DNA of 64,000 nucleotides from Actinacidiphila sp. DG2A-62 (GCF_035825295.1 NZ_JAYMGI010000002.1:3167001-3231000); one strand, 5' to 3'. Positions 47,672 to 59,340 are shown, counted from the stretch's first letter. A program made the numbers and translations. The notes: generated by a model not told the origin, from the sequence alone.

Positions 47672-50600
47672 ATGGTGACGTTCGCTCAGGCACAGGAGCG
47701 CGCGGAGCGCTGGATCAACGCTGACGTGCCGGCCTACCAGACGCGCGAGATCCGGGTCCGCGAGTTCGACCTCGGCTTCGTGGTGTGGTCGGAGTCGCGC
47801 GAGGGCGGCCCGCTGTCCGACGACGGGCTGGTCCGGGTGATCATCGCCCGCGACAGCGGCGAGGCCACCTTGTGGCCGGCACTGCCGATCGGCGAGCTGA
47901 TCCGGCGGTACGAGGAGGAGTACGGCGCGCAGCCGCAGGACGCGGTGCCGGAACCGCCGCAGCGGCTCGACCTGGAGGCGACGTCCTTCCTGCTGAGCCC
48001 CCCGCAGTGGCTCCAGGACGCGGCGGACCGGATGGGCATCCCCGACCGCAGGAGCGGTTCGACCAACGGCGGCGCGTCCACGCCGGCCCGGCGGAAGCCG
48101 CCGCAGGTGGCGGCGCCGGGGGCGGACACGGTTCCGGGGCGCCTGAGTTCTCCGCACCGGAGTTCTCCGCACCGGGGTCGGCGGCCGGGCCGACGGGCGC
48201 GGGACCCGCGGACCCGCAGTACCAGGACGCGCGGGCCGCCGACTCGCAGGGTGTGGACTCGCAGGCCGCGGGCGCGCACGCCGCGGGGGCCTCGGACGGC
48301 ATCGACTACCGCAAGTCCGGGGCGGACGTTCCCGCGCAGGGCTCCGGGGCGCGGGGCGCGGACGCACAGGGTTCCGGGGCGGACGGCTCCGGACCGGTCC
48401 GCGACGGCGGCGACCAGGAACGGGCCGGCGGCGAGCGGCCGGGGGGCGTCGACTTCCGCAGGCCGCGTACGCCCGAGCCGGAGCCGGAGGCCGCCCCGGT
48501 CGGCGGCGTCTCCTACCTGCGGCCGGGCGACGCCCCGGCGGCCGACGCTGGCGCCGTGCGGGACTCGCGGGACTCGCGGGACGAGGCGGCGACCGGGCAG
48601 GAGAACGCGGCCGGCGCGGGTGTCGACGCCGAGGACCGGATGGGCAAGGTGTCGTACCTGCGGCCCTCCGACCGGGCCGCCGTGCAGGACGCCGGGGCAA
48701 GCGCGCCGGCGGCGGACGCCGGCGGGAGCTGGGCCGGCAAGACGGTCACGGATTCCGGCGAGGGGCAGTCGGTGGCGGTTCCCGCGACCGTGTTCGCGCC
48801 CCCGATCACCGGCGCGGACGAGCCCGAGGACGCGCCGCGGGCCGGCGCGGAGGCGAAGACCGAGCTGATGCCCAGGGGCAGCGCGCTGCCGCCGACGAGG
48901 ATCGCACCGCCGCAGGAACCGCAGGGCGGGCCGCGCCCGGGCGTTCCGCACACGATGGGCGGGTCGCCGTACCCGCCGCCGGCCGGCTGGCGGTGCCGCT
49001 GCCGCCGCCCGGCGCCGTTCCGCCCGCCCCGGCGCCCCTCGGCGCCGCGGACATCGCGGGCCTGGAGACGGCGAAGGCCCAGCCCGGCGGGCTCCCGCCG
49101 CGCGCGCCGCAGCAGGGACCGGGCACGCCTCCGCCGCCGGGGGCCGGCGCCCCGCCGCCCGCGCCGGGCGCGCCCGGCGCCGGGACCCCGCCCCCGCCTG
49201 GCGCGGGCACTCCCCCGCCCGGCACGGGCGACCCGCACTACGCCGCGACGATGCTCGCCACCCCCGGCGCCACTCCGCCGCCTCCGCCCGGGGTGGGCGC
49301 TCCGCCGCCCGGAGCAGGCGACCCGCACTACGCGGCCACCATGCTCGCGCCGGGCGCGGGCACGCCTCCGCCGCCGGGAGCGGGTGCTCCGCCGCCTCCC
49401 CCGGCGCGGGGACTCCCCCGCCGCCGCCCGGCGCCGGCGCCCCGCCCGGCGCCGGCGCCCCGCCCGGCACGGGCGACCCGCACTACGCCGCGACGATGCT
49501 CGCCACCCCGGGCAGCACCCCGCCGCCTCCGCCCGGGGCGGGCGGCCCGCCGCTTCCCCCGCCCGGTGTGGGGACGCCCCCGCCGCATCCGGGTGCGGGC
49601 GCTCCGCCGCCGGGGGCGGGGAACCCGCACTACGCTGCCACGATGCTCGCGCCGGGCGCGGGGTCGCCGCCGCCCGGGCCGCAGGGGATGGCGCCGCCTC
49701 CGGCGCCGGCCGGGTACGGGTATCCGCAGGGAGCCCCGGTGCCGACGGTCGGCCCCGGGTACATGGCGGTGCTGCGCTACCGCGGGCACGACGGGAGCGA
49801 GCAGCAGCTGATCCGGCGGTCCGCGCCGGGCACACCGCACCCGGAGTGGCAGCTGCTGCACGAGCTGCGGTCGCTGGGCATACGGCCCGAGCAGGTGCTG
49901 GAACTGCACACCGAGCTGGAGTCCTGCGACCTGCCGGGCGGCTACTGCACCCGGATGATCCGGGAGACGTGGCCGCAGGTGCGGATCAGCCACACCGCCC
50001 CGTACGGCAGGGACCACGCCAGCCGCCAGCAGGGTGTGCAGCACCTGCTGACCCACCAGGGCGAGCTGCACCAGGTGGCGGGCGCGCCCGCGCGCCCGCA
50101 GCCGCAGCGGGTGCCGATGCCCGACCCGCACGCGGTGCTGCGGGTGCCGCCGGTCGGCCTGGACGTGATCGGGCAGGAGTTGATGGGGGCGTTCGGGCCG
50201 CAGGGGGTGTTCCGGTTCGACCAGCGCGCGGTCTCGCGCGCCGGGGTGCCGGACATCGTGGCCCAGACGCTGGTGTGGTCGGGGCTGCCGACGGACTTCG
50301 GACCGTTCTTCTGGGCCCAGGCCCAGCCGGGCCAGCCGGTGCCCACCCTCGCCGAACTCGCCGCCCAGCGCGGCCTGCAGCCGGCGTCGGACGCGGGTTC
50401 GTATCTGGTGATGGGGAACGACTTCGGCCGCCAACTGTGCGTGCAGTACGGCACGGCGCACATCGTCGCGCTGCCGCTGGAGGCCGGTCCCGGCGGTACG
50501 CCCGCGGCGGCGCCGCAGTTCGTGAACTCCAGCCTGCCGGAGTTCGCCCGCTGCCTCGCGCTGCTCGGCCGGATGTGGCCGCTGCGGATCGGGCTCACGC

Positions 50601-50728
50601 CCGAGCAGGCGGGGCGCTGGACGGTCGACTTCCAGGCGCAGTTGGCCGCGCAGGACCCGGCGGCGATAGCGTCGCCGGAGAACTGGTGGTCGGTGCTCAT
50701 CGAGCAGATGTGGGACGGCCTGCTCTGA
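47672..50728 (+). CDS. Imm35 (YrhB) - proline-rich repeat - deaminase-like - SUKH-4 fusion protein (three frame breaks)
   Basis: The reconstructed ~1,019-residue protein begins with an Imm35/YrhB domain (about 1-85: AQERAERWINADVP ... EFDLGFVVWSE ... LWPALPIGELIRRYEEEYG). Then comes a long disordered Gly/Ala/Pro region with VSYLRP repeats and four DPHYAATMLA-type units. A deaminase-like domain (about 695-810) has a zinc-type HPE motif near 724 and the cysteines of ESCDLPGGYC near 753-760. A SUKH-4 domain (about 820-1019) contains LVMGNDFGRQLCV and FVNSSLPEFARCLALL. The frame breaks at the GGGG run 48136-48139, near 48983-48988, and in the C run 49398-49402; one added base repairs each. No export signal is seen. 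It is co-transcribed with the WHH-SUKH gene. Confidence 0.75.
49230..49650 (+). repeat. Coding repeat: four DPHYAATMLA units in the proline-rich linker
   Basis: Units begin near 49230, 49319, 49475 and 49620; each encodes (D/N)PHYAATMLA, and they are separated by Pro/Gly-rich spacers such as TPPPPPGAGAPPPG. The intervals vary. The repetitiveness probably explains one of the frame breaks (49398-49402). Confidence 0.75.
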
Positions 50729-50779
50729 CCCGCGCGGGGGTCGTCGCGCCCGCCGCCGGGCGGGTCGGGCGGCCCCCGG

Positions 50780-51063
50780 TCAGGCCGCCGGCTCCGCCAG
50801 GCGCCGGGCCGCCAAGCGCCGGGCCGGCAGGTCGCGCGCCCGGTCGGGGTGAGGCGCGGGGCGTCGGCCAGGGGGCGCAGGACCACGCCGTCGAGCAGGG
50901 CGTGCAGCCGCGCCGTATCGGCCGCGCGGCTGCGCCCTGAGCCGAGCGCGCCCAGTTCCCCCGGCGCGAGGACGGCGCTCTCGACGGCGCCCCGGATCAG
51001 GTCGTCGATCTGGGCGCGGCGGCGCGCGGCCGACGCGTCGCGCAGCGCCACCCGCCACAGCAC
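50780..51063 (-). pseudogene. Remnant of a TetR-family regulator (C-terminal part only)
   Basis: On the minus strand the sequence encodes RVALRDASAARRRAQIDDLIRGAVESAV ... HALLDGVVLRPLADAPRLTP, and after a one-base break (CCCC run) continues DRARDLPARRLAARRLAEPAA-stop. This is the layout of a TetR C-terminal ligand domain. The N-terminal helix-turn-helix is absent: upstream translation is low-complexity Arg-rich. It is likely a decayed gene. Confidence 0.5.
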
Positions 51064-51505
51064 GCGGGGCGGTTCCGCGCGGCGCCGCGCCAGATCGTCC
51101 TTCCGCCGTCGCGGGCGGGGACGGCGGCGACGATCGGCCTGTTCTTCGCCGCGGCGGCGGTCAGCGTCGCGCTGACCGGGGCCGTTCAGGCGTTCTTCGC
51201 GCCGCGCGGCGGGGTGTCGTCCGGTGGCCGCCGCGCCGCTGCCGAGGCATCGCCGTGTCGCTGCCGAGCCCCGGCGCGTGGCGGCACCGCCGTGTCGCCG
51301 CCGGCACGCGCAGGACGGCGCCGACTCGCGCCCGGTTCACGCCGGTTCAGGGTGAATCACGGGGGCTGTCCGGTCATCGCCGCGCCGGACAGTGGGTAGG
51401 AGAAGGGTCGGAGGGTCGAAGCCCGTACAATTCGGGCATAAGCCAACAATTGGTCAGCAGGTGCGGCCATGACTCGGACCGGCCCGACGGCGAGGGGCAG
51501 AGGGC
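51064..51505. other. Non-coding / degraded region with a membrane-helix remnant
   Basis: Plus-strand translation around 51112-51230 gives a single hydrophobic helix TIGLFFAAAAVSVALTGAV followed by QAFFAPRGG and an Arg-rich run. It resembles the last helix of an MFS exporter, which often pairs with a TetR gene. No full gene can be supported here. Confidence 0.35.
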
Positions 51506-52477
51506 ATGAGCAGTGACACGACCACACCGGACACTTCGGCGGCCGGCGCCCCGGCGCGGTCCGCGCCGTCATCCGCCTCCGCGCCGCCTTCACCGCCACC
51601 CGCGCCGCCGCCGGCGCAGCCGCGGTTCGACACGGTGCGGGGCCGCGGTTACCGGCCCGACCAGGTGGACCGCTTCCTGGACGAGCTGTCGGAGAACCGC
51701 GACGCCGCATGGGAGCGCGCCGCCCGGCTGACCGTGCTGGCCAACGAGATGGACGCCGAGTGCCGGCAGTTGCTGGAGCAGGTGGAGGCGCTCGGCGCCT
51801 CGGGCTTCGAGACGCTCGGCGAGGGCGCGGCCGAACTGCTGCGGATGGTCGAGGAGGAGGCCGCGGCGGTGCGCGAGCGGGCCGAGGCCGAGGCCCAGCA
51901 CGCGCGGGACGCCGCGGAGACCGCGCGCCGCACCCTCCAGGACGAGGCGCGGGCCGCGGCGTCGGCGCGGGTCGCGGCGGCGGAGGACCAGGCGCAGGCG
52001 GTGCTGGACGAGGCGTGCGAGCGCGCCGCGGAGATCCTCGGGCAGGCCCGCGCGGAGGCGGACGCGGTGCGCGGCGAGGCGACCGGCGCGTTCGACGCGG
52101 TGCGGCAGCGGCTCGACCAGGAGCAGGCGGAGGTCGACCGGCAGCGGCAGGAACGGCTGGCCGGGCTCGACCGCGAGCTGGGCGAACAGAACTCGGTCGT
52201 CGACGATCGGCTGGCGGAGCTGCTGGCGGACGCCGAGCGGCGGTTGCAGGAGGCGCACCGGGAACGGGCCGAGGCGGAGGAGAGTCTGCGGGCGCAGCAG
52301 GCCGATGCGGAGGCGCGGGCGTCAGCGCTGCTCGCGGAGGCGCGGATGCACGAGGAGCGGGTGCGGCACGACGCGGAGCGCGCTCTGCGCGAGCATGAGC
52401 AGCACCGCGAGGAGATTCGCGAGCACTTGGCGCACATCCGGGCGACGCTTGCGGCGCTCACCGGGCGTGAGCCGTAG
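51506..52477 (+). CDS. DivIVA/Scy-like coiled-coil protein ('cellulose-binding protein' family)
   Basis: The 323-residue protein has a Pro/Ala/Ser-rich N-terminus, a short DivIVA-like segment (FDTVRGRGYRPDQVDRFLDEL, about residues 43-63), then an almost continuous coiled coil to the end. That coiled coil is rich in Ala, Glu, Gln and Arg, with heptad-like EAEAQHARDAAETARRTLQ and EESLRAQQADAEARASALLAEAR. Such proteins organise polar growth or the cytoskeleton in streptomycetes (Scy, FilP and their relatives); older annotations call them cellulose-binding. ATG start with GAGGGGCAGAGGGC upstream. It is not clustered with other growth genes. Confidence 0.78.
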   Translation: MSSDTTTPDTSAAGAPARSAPSSASAPPSPPPAPPPAQPRFDTVRGRGYRPDQVDRFLDELSENRDAAWERAARLTVLANEMDAECRQLLEQVEALGASGFETLGEGAAELLRMVEEEAAAVRERAEAEAQHARDAAETARRTLQDEARAAASARVAAAEDQAQAVLDEACERAAEILGQARAEADAVRGEATGAFDAVRQRLDQEQAEVDRQRQERLAGLDRELGEQNSVVDDRLAELLADAERRLQEAHRERAEAEESLRAQQADAEARASALLAEARMHEERVRHDAERALREHEQHREEIREHLAHIRATLAALTGREP

Positions 52478-52601
52478 GTCGTCGGCGCTTGCTCGGTGAG
52501 CGTGGACCGTTGACGGCGCGGCCGGGTGCGCCCCCCGAGCCCGCCGCCTCCGGCGCCGGGTCCCGTCCCCCCACCCGCAGCCACCCGTGCGGATTGTTGA
52601 T

Positions 52602-52845
52602 CGGCTGACCGTCCTCCCGTGCCCCGCCCCCGCCGCCGGCGGCTCTCCCCGAGTGGGCGGGGGGCGGCTGCGGACCGGGTGGCGGCTGACCGCCCTCCCC
52701 TGCCCCGCCCCCGCCGCCGGCGGCTCTCCCCGAGTGGGCGGGGGGCGGCTGCGGACCGGGGGGCGGCTGACCGCCCCCCTGCCCGGCCCCGCCATCGGCG
52801 GCTTCCCCCCGGTGAGCGGAGGGGCGAGTGCGGATCGGGTGGCGG
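52602..52845. repeat. 81-bp tandem repeat array between convergent genes
   Basis: The 518-bp gap between the coiled-coil gene and the histidine kinase gene contains three tandem units starting CGGCTGACCG at 52602, 52683 and 52764 (period 81, 81, then 79), plus the start of a fourth at 52843. The first two are nearly identical. Each unit contains GCCGCCGGCGGC and a G-rich/C-rich pair (CCCCGCCCCCGCC ... GGCGGGGGGCGG) able to form long hairpins. The rest of the gap is G/C-rich and shows no gene. Confidence 0.85.
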
Positions 52846-52995
52846 CTGACCGTCCTCCCGTGCTCCGGCTCGCGGGTGCGGGTGGCTCGTCGGGTGGGGT
52901 TGCCCCCGGTGCCGGCCGCGTGGTGGTGGTCTCCGCCGGCGGTGCGGGGGCCGAGTCCTCCGGAGGGGCCGGGGGCGCCCTCGGGGGGGCCGGGG

Positions 52996-54498
52996 CTAGG
53001 CCGGGGTGGGGATCATGGCGGAGACGCGGAAACCGCCTTCGGGGGTGGGGCCGGCGGCGAAGCCGCCGCCGTGGGCGGAGACGCGTTCGCGCATGCCGAG
53101 GAGGCCGTGGCCGCCGCTGGGGAGGGCGGCGGCGGGGGTGCCGTCGGAGGGACCGTTGACGATGAGGACCGCGACCTCGGCCTCGCGATAGGCGAGGAGG
53201 ACGCGGGCCTTCGCGCCGGCCGCGTGCTTGTGGACGTTGGTCAGCGCCTCCTGGACGACGCGGTAGACGGTCGCCTCGATCCGCGCCCCGCACGGGCGGG
53301 ACTCCCCCTCGACCGCCAGCTCGACGCCCATCCCGGCCGCCGCCGACTGCTCGACCAGGTCGGAGAGCCGGGCCAGGCACGGGCCCTCGCCCGCGGCGAC
53401 CAGCGCGGCGGCCGCGTCCGCGTCCTCCGGCTCCCACCGCGCCTCCACCCCCGCTCCCGCCGTCGGCACCGCCGCGAGTGCCGCGCCCCCGGCCGTCCCG
53501 GCGGACGCCACCGCCTCGCCCGCCGCCGCGAGGCCCCCGGCGGCGGCCGTCACCGCCGTCCCCCCGGACGCCCCGGACACCGAGCCGGCCGCCGCCGATC
53601 CCGCCCCCGCCGATCCCGCCGCCGCGGCCCCCGCCGCGGACCCCGCCTCGGGCTCCGCCCGCAGCACCCCCAGCATCTGCCGCAGCTCGTTCAGCGCCTG
53701 CCGCCCCATGTCGCCGAGCAGCTCCGCGCCGGCCGACGCCTTGGCCGGGTCCTTCAGGGCGACCGCCTTGAGCGCGGCGGCGTGCACCACCATCAGGCTC
53801 ACGCGGTGCGCGACCACGTCGTGCATGTCGCGCGCGATGCGGGTGCGCTCGTCCGCGCGGGCCCGCTCGGCCCGCTCCAGCGCCTTCTCCGCGAGCAGCT
53901 CCAGCTCGCGTTCCAGGCCGTCGGCGCGCTCGCGCAGACTCTCCACCAGCCGGCGCCTGGCCCGCACGTAGAGGCCGAGCAGCACCGGCGGCGCGGTCAG
54001 GCCGAGCGCGGTGAGCACCGAGACGACCAGCACCAGCGGCAGCGACATGGAGCTGTCGCTGTCGGAGTCGCGCAGGCTGCCCTGGAAGCTGAGGAAGACG
54101 ACGATGCCGGTGCCGACGCCGTTCATGCCGGCCAGCAGGGCGGTGATGCGGCGCGGCACGTCGGACGCGGCGAGGGTGTACAGGCCGACCAGGGAGAGGA
54201 GGTAGCCCATCTGGGCCGGGCACACCGCGATGCCGACCAGCACCACCGCCACCGGCCGGCGCTGGCGCAGCAGCAGCACCGCGCCGACCAGCACGCCGAA
54301 CAGCGCGCCCGCGCCGGCCGCCACGCCGATCTTCTGCGCGAAGGTCGCGCCCTCGAAGGCGCTCTCCACCGCCGACACCGCGGCGAGCGTGGCGTCCAGC
54401 AGGAAGCTGCGCCGCCGCGTCCACCACCACAGGCCGGTCCGGGCCCGGGGCCGTCCCCCAGCCCCGTCGTCCGGTACGTGCGCCCCCGTCGTACTCAT
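52996..54498 (-). CDS. NarL-type sensor histidine kinase (orphan)
   Basis: This 500-residue membrane kinase has about five to six N-terminal transmembrane segments (residues about 30-180), a short coiled coil, and a HisKA_3 dimerisation helix with the phospho-histidine in RIARDMHDVVAHRVSL (about 225). After an unusual ~70-residue Ala/Gly/Ser/Val linker (about 285-355), the HATPase domain carries the N box EALTNVHKHA and G box GGHGLLGMRERV. The low-complexity linker inside the kinase core is atypical. No response regulator gene is adjacent; the LuxR-type regulator at 57.8 kb is the nearest candidate but lies beyond ppc. Signal unknown. Confidence 0.87.
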   Translation of the reverse strand: MSTTGAHVPDDGAGGRPRARTGLWWWTRRRSFLLDATLAAVSAVESAFEGATFAQKIGVAAGAGALFGVLVGAVLLLRQRRPVAVVLVGIAVCPAQMGYLLSLVGLYTLAASDVPRRITALLAGMNGVGTGIVVFLSFQGSLRDSDSDSSMSLPLVLVVSVLTALGLTAPPVLLGLYVRARRRLVESLRERADGLERELELLAEKALERAERARADERTRIARDMHDVVAHRVSLMVVHAAALKAVALKDPAKASAGAELLGDMGRQALNELRQMLGVLRAEPEAGSAAGAAAAGSAGAGSAAAGSVSGASGGTAVTAAAGGLAAAGEAVASAGTAGGAALAAVPTAGAGVEARWEPEDADAAAALVAAGEGPCLARLSDLVEQSAAAGMGVELAVEGESRPCGARIEATVYRVVQEALTNVHKHAAGAKARVLLAYREAEVAVLIVNGPSDGTPAAALPSGGHGLLGMRERVSAHGGGFAAGPTPEGGFRVSAMIPTPA

Positions 54499-54770
54499 GG
54501 CGTCCAGCCTAGGCGCTGCCCCCTACCACCTGGCCAGCCCACTCCCGCCCGCGCCACGCCCCGCCGCCGCGCCGCGGCAACCGGCCCCCCCGCCCGCGCC
54601 ACGCCCCCGCCGCCCCCGTACCGCCCCGCGCGAGCGCCCCTCGTCCCGCCAGGTGGGCTGGCCGTCTCACCGGCGGGGACGCGACCTATCCTTGAGCCGT
54701 CGGACAGCGCGGTCCGCGAGCCCATTCGTCATCTGCCGTCGTCCATCCCACTGCACAAGGAGCCGCACCT

Positions 54771-57499
<2,729 letters not shown>

Positions 57500-57690
57500 C
57501 GCGACCGCGCCGGCCGCCGGTGGCCGCCCGCACGGCCGCGGGCGGCCGGTTGGTGCGGACCTTCGGCGGTCGGCCGGGTATCGGGCACGTGAAGTTCTGC
57601 CAAGACGGTTCCATTCGCGCACCGAACCCCTACGCTTTTCCCACAGCGCCGGTGGGGCCGGCGCTCATCAGGGGGCGAGACGCAAGGGGT

Positions 57691-57732
57691 CCGGTACCCG
57701 GCGCGGGACGGCGGTCCGGCGCCGGGTACCGG
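57691..57732 (+). promoter_or_regulatory. Long hairpin in the leader of the response-regulator gene
   Basis: CCGGTACCCGGCGC at 57691-57704 and its perfect complement at 57719-57732 form a 14-bp stem with a 14-nt loop, 61 nt before the regulator start. It could be the ppc terminator (about 190 nt after its stop) or an attenuator. TACGCT near 57632 might be a -10 box. Nothing else is seen in the 294-bp gap. Confidence 0.5.
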
Positions 57733-57793
57733 GCTCTACGCGCAGCACGCCCCGCCGCCGCCGGGGGAGCGCGCAACATCGGGAGTGGTGTCC

Positions 57794-58774
57794 GTGGCAC
57801 GAATCCGCGTACTCGTGGTCGACGACCATCGCATCTTCGCCGAGTCCCTCGCGGCCGCGCTCGCGGCCGAGCCGGACGTCGACGTGTCGGCCGCGGGCAG
57901 CGGCCCGGCGGCGCAGCGCTGCCTGGACCGGGCCGCGGTGGACAACCGCCGCTACGACGTCGTGCTGGTGGACGCGGACCTGGGCGGCGAGCCGCGCCCG
58001 CCGGTGACGCTGGCCGCGGTGCCGCCGCTGCCGGTCGGCGCGGGGGTCGCGGGCCCGGCGGCGGGAACGGCGTCGGTCGCGGCGGCCGGGCTGTCCGCGG
58101 CGGCCAGGACCGCCGTCCCGACCAGGCCGGCCGGGACGACCGGTCCGACCAGGCCGGCCGGGATCTCCGGCGCCCCCGGCATGGCCCGCGCGCTGGAACC
58201 GCGCGACCCGGTGCTCGACGGCCTGGCGCTGGTCGAACGGGTCAGGGCCGAGCACCCCGGCACCCGTACCGTGGTGCTGGCCGAGCGGGACGACCCGGTG
58301 CGCGCGGCCCGCGCGCTGCAGGCGGGGGCCTTCGGCTGGGTCGCCAAGGACTGCTCGCTGTCGCGGCTGCTGGCCGTGGTGCGCGGTGTGCTGCGCGACG
58401 AGACGCACCTGCCGCCGGCGCTGCTGACCGGGGTGCTGCGGGAGCTGACCGCGGCGCGGCGCGACCGCACCGAGAGCGAGCGGCTGGTGGAGTCGCTGAC
58501 GCCGCGCGAGCAGGAGGTGCTGCGCTGCATGGTGGCGGGGCTCGGCCGCAAGGCGGTCGCCGAGCGGCTGTTCCTGTCCCCGCACACGGTCCGCACCCAC
58601 ATGCAGAACGTGCTCGGCAAGCTGGGCGTGCACTCGACGCTGGCGGCGGTGGCGCTGGCCCGCAGAGCCGGGGTGGGCCCGGCGGACTCCGGCACCGGCC
58701 CGGTGCCGTCGCTGCTGCCCTCGCTCGCGCCGTCAGCCGGGGACGTTGTCGAACGGCGCGGTCAGCTGTCGTAG
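57794..58774 (+). CDS. LuxR/NarL-family response regulator with an inserted receiver domain
   Basis: The 326-residue protein has a receiver domain beginning RVLVVDDHRIFAESL (acids D10, D11) with the phospho-acceptor in VVLVDADLGG (D60 or D62). Directly after that a ~65-residue Gly/Ala/Pro/Thr insert (with a repeated TRPAG motif) interrupts the fold, which resumes PVLDGLALVERVRAEHPGTRTVVL and has the conserved lysine in GWVAKDCS. A LuxR helix-turn-helix follows (LTPREQEVLRCMVAGLGRKAVAERLFLSPHTVRTHMQNVLGKLGV). Three GTG starts are possible; 57794 has GGGAG 8 nt upstream. The 3' end overlaps the convergent marR gene by 42 bp. Target genes unknown. Confidence 0.87.
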   Translation: MARIRVLVVDDHRIFAESLAAALAAEPDVDVSAAGSGPAAQRCLDRAAVDNRRYDVVLVDADLGGEPRPPVTLAAVPPLPVGAGVAGPAAGTASVAAAGLSAAARTAVPTRPAGTTGPTRPAGISGAPGMARALEPRDPVLDGLALVERVRAEHPGTRTVVLAERDDPVRAARALQAGAFGWVAKDCSLSRLLAVVRGVLRDETHLPPALLTGVLRELTAARRDRTESERLVESLTPREQEVLRCMVAGLGRKAVAERLFLSPHTVRTHMQNVLGKLGVHSTLAAVALARRAGVGPADSGTGPVPSLLPSLAPSAGDVVERRGQLS

Positions 58775-59230
58775 CAGCGCGGCCAGTTCGACGCGCTGGC
58801 GCTCGCTCAGTTCGGCCAGGATGGCTCGCTCCTGGGCGAGCAGGCCGGCCAGCGCCTCGTCGGCGCGGTCGCGGCCCTCGGCGGTGAGGCGGACCAGCAC
58901 CCCGCGCCGGTCGGAGGGGTCGGGGAGCCGCTCGACCAGCTTCTTCTTGGCCAGCCGGTCGATCCGGTTGGTCATGGTGCCGGAGGTGACGAGGGTCTGG
59001 GTGAGCAGCTGGCCCGGGGAGAGCTGGTACGGCGGCCCGGCCCGGCGCAGCGAGGTGAGCACGTCGAACTCCCAGGGTTCGAGGCTGTGCTCGGCGAAGG
59101 CCAGCCGCCGGGCCCGGTCCAGATGCCGGGCGAGCCTGCTGACCCGGCTGAGCACCTCCAGCGGCTCGACGTCGAGGTCGGGGCGCTCTCGGCGCCATGC
59201 AGCGACCAGCCGGTCGACCTCGTCCTCCAT
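58733..59230 (-). CDS. MarR-family transcriptional regulator
   Basis: This 165-residue winged-helix repressor has the recognition region LLTQTLVTSGTMTNRIDRLAKKKLVERLPDPSDRRGVLVRLT (about residues 78-120), including the wing DRRG. It probably binds the inverted repeat in the divergent intergenic region and controls itself and the trans-aconitate methyltransferase/VOC pair. A -10-like TACACT (minus strand, 59243-59238) is 7 nt before the ATG, suggesting a leaderless mRNA. The gene overlaps the convergent response-regulator 3' end by 42 bp. Confidence 0.9.
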   Translation of the reverse strand: MEDEVDRLVAAWRRERPDLDVEPLEVLSRVSRLARHLDRARRLAFAEHSLEPWEFDVLTSLRRAGPPYQLSPGQLLTQTLVTSGTMTNRIDRLAKKKLVERLPDPSDRRGVLVRLTAEGRDRADEALAGLLAQERAILAELSERQRVELAALLRQLTAPFDNVPG

Positions 59231-59265
59231 GGCGTTCAGTGTAGTAGGTCTGTCGACATGAAGTC

Positions 59266-59279
59266 TCTTGACATCAAGA
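59266..59279. promoter_or_regulatory. MarR operator candidate
   Basis: TCTTGA-CA-TCAAGA is a perfect 6-bp inverted repeat in the 110-bp divergent region between marR and the methyltransferase gene, the geometry typical of MarR sites. A second palindrome TGTCGACA is at 59251-59258. Confidence 0.65.
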
Positions 59280-59340
59280 TATCTCGGGGTGGAGCCTGGA
59301 AGCAGTTGCTCAGGCTCCGAGAACCCAGGGAGTACGAACG

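Noticed and set aside
52602-52845. CRISPR array or a small Arg-rich gene made of 27-residue repeats
   Set aside because: Units are contiguous without spacers. The translated repeat is highly basic, low-complexity, and has no start with a ribosome site.
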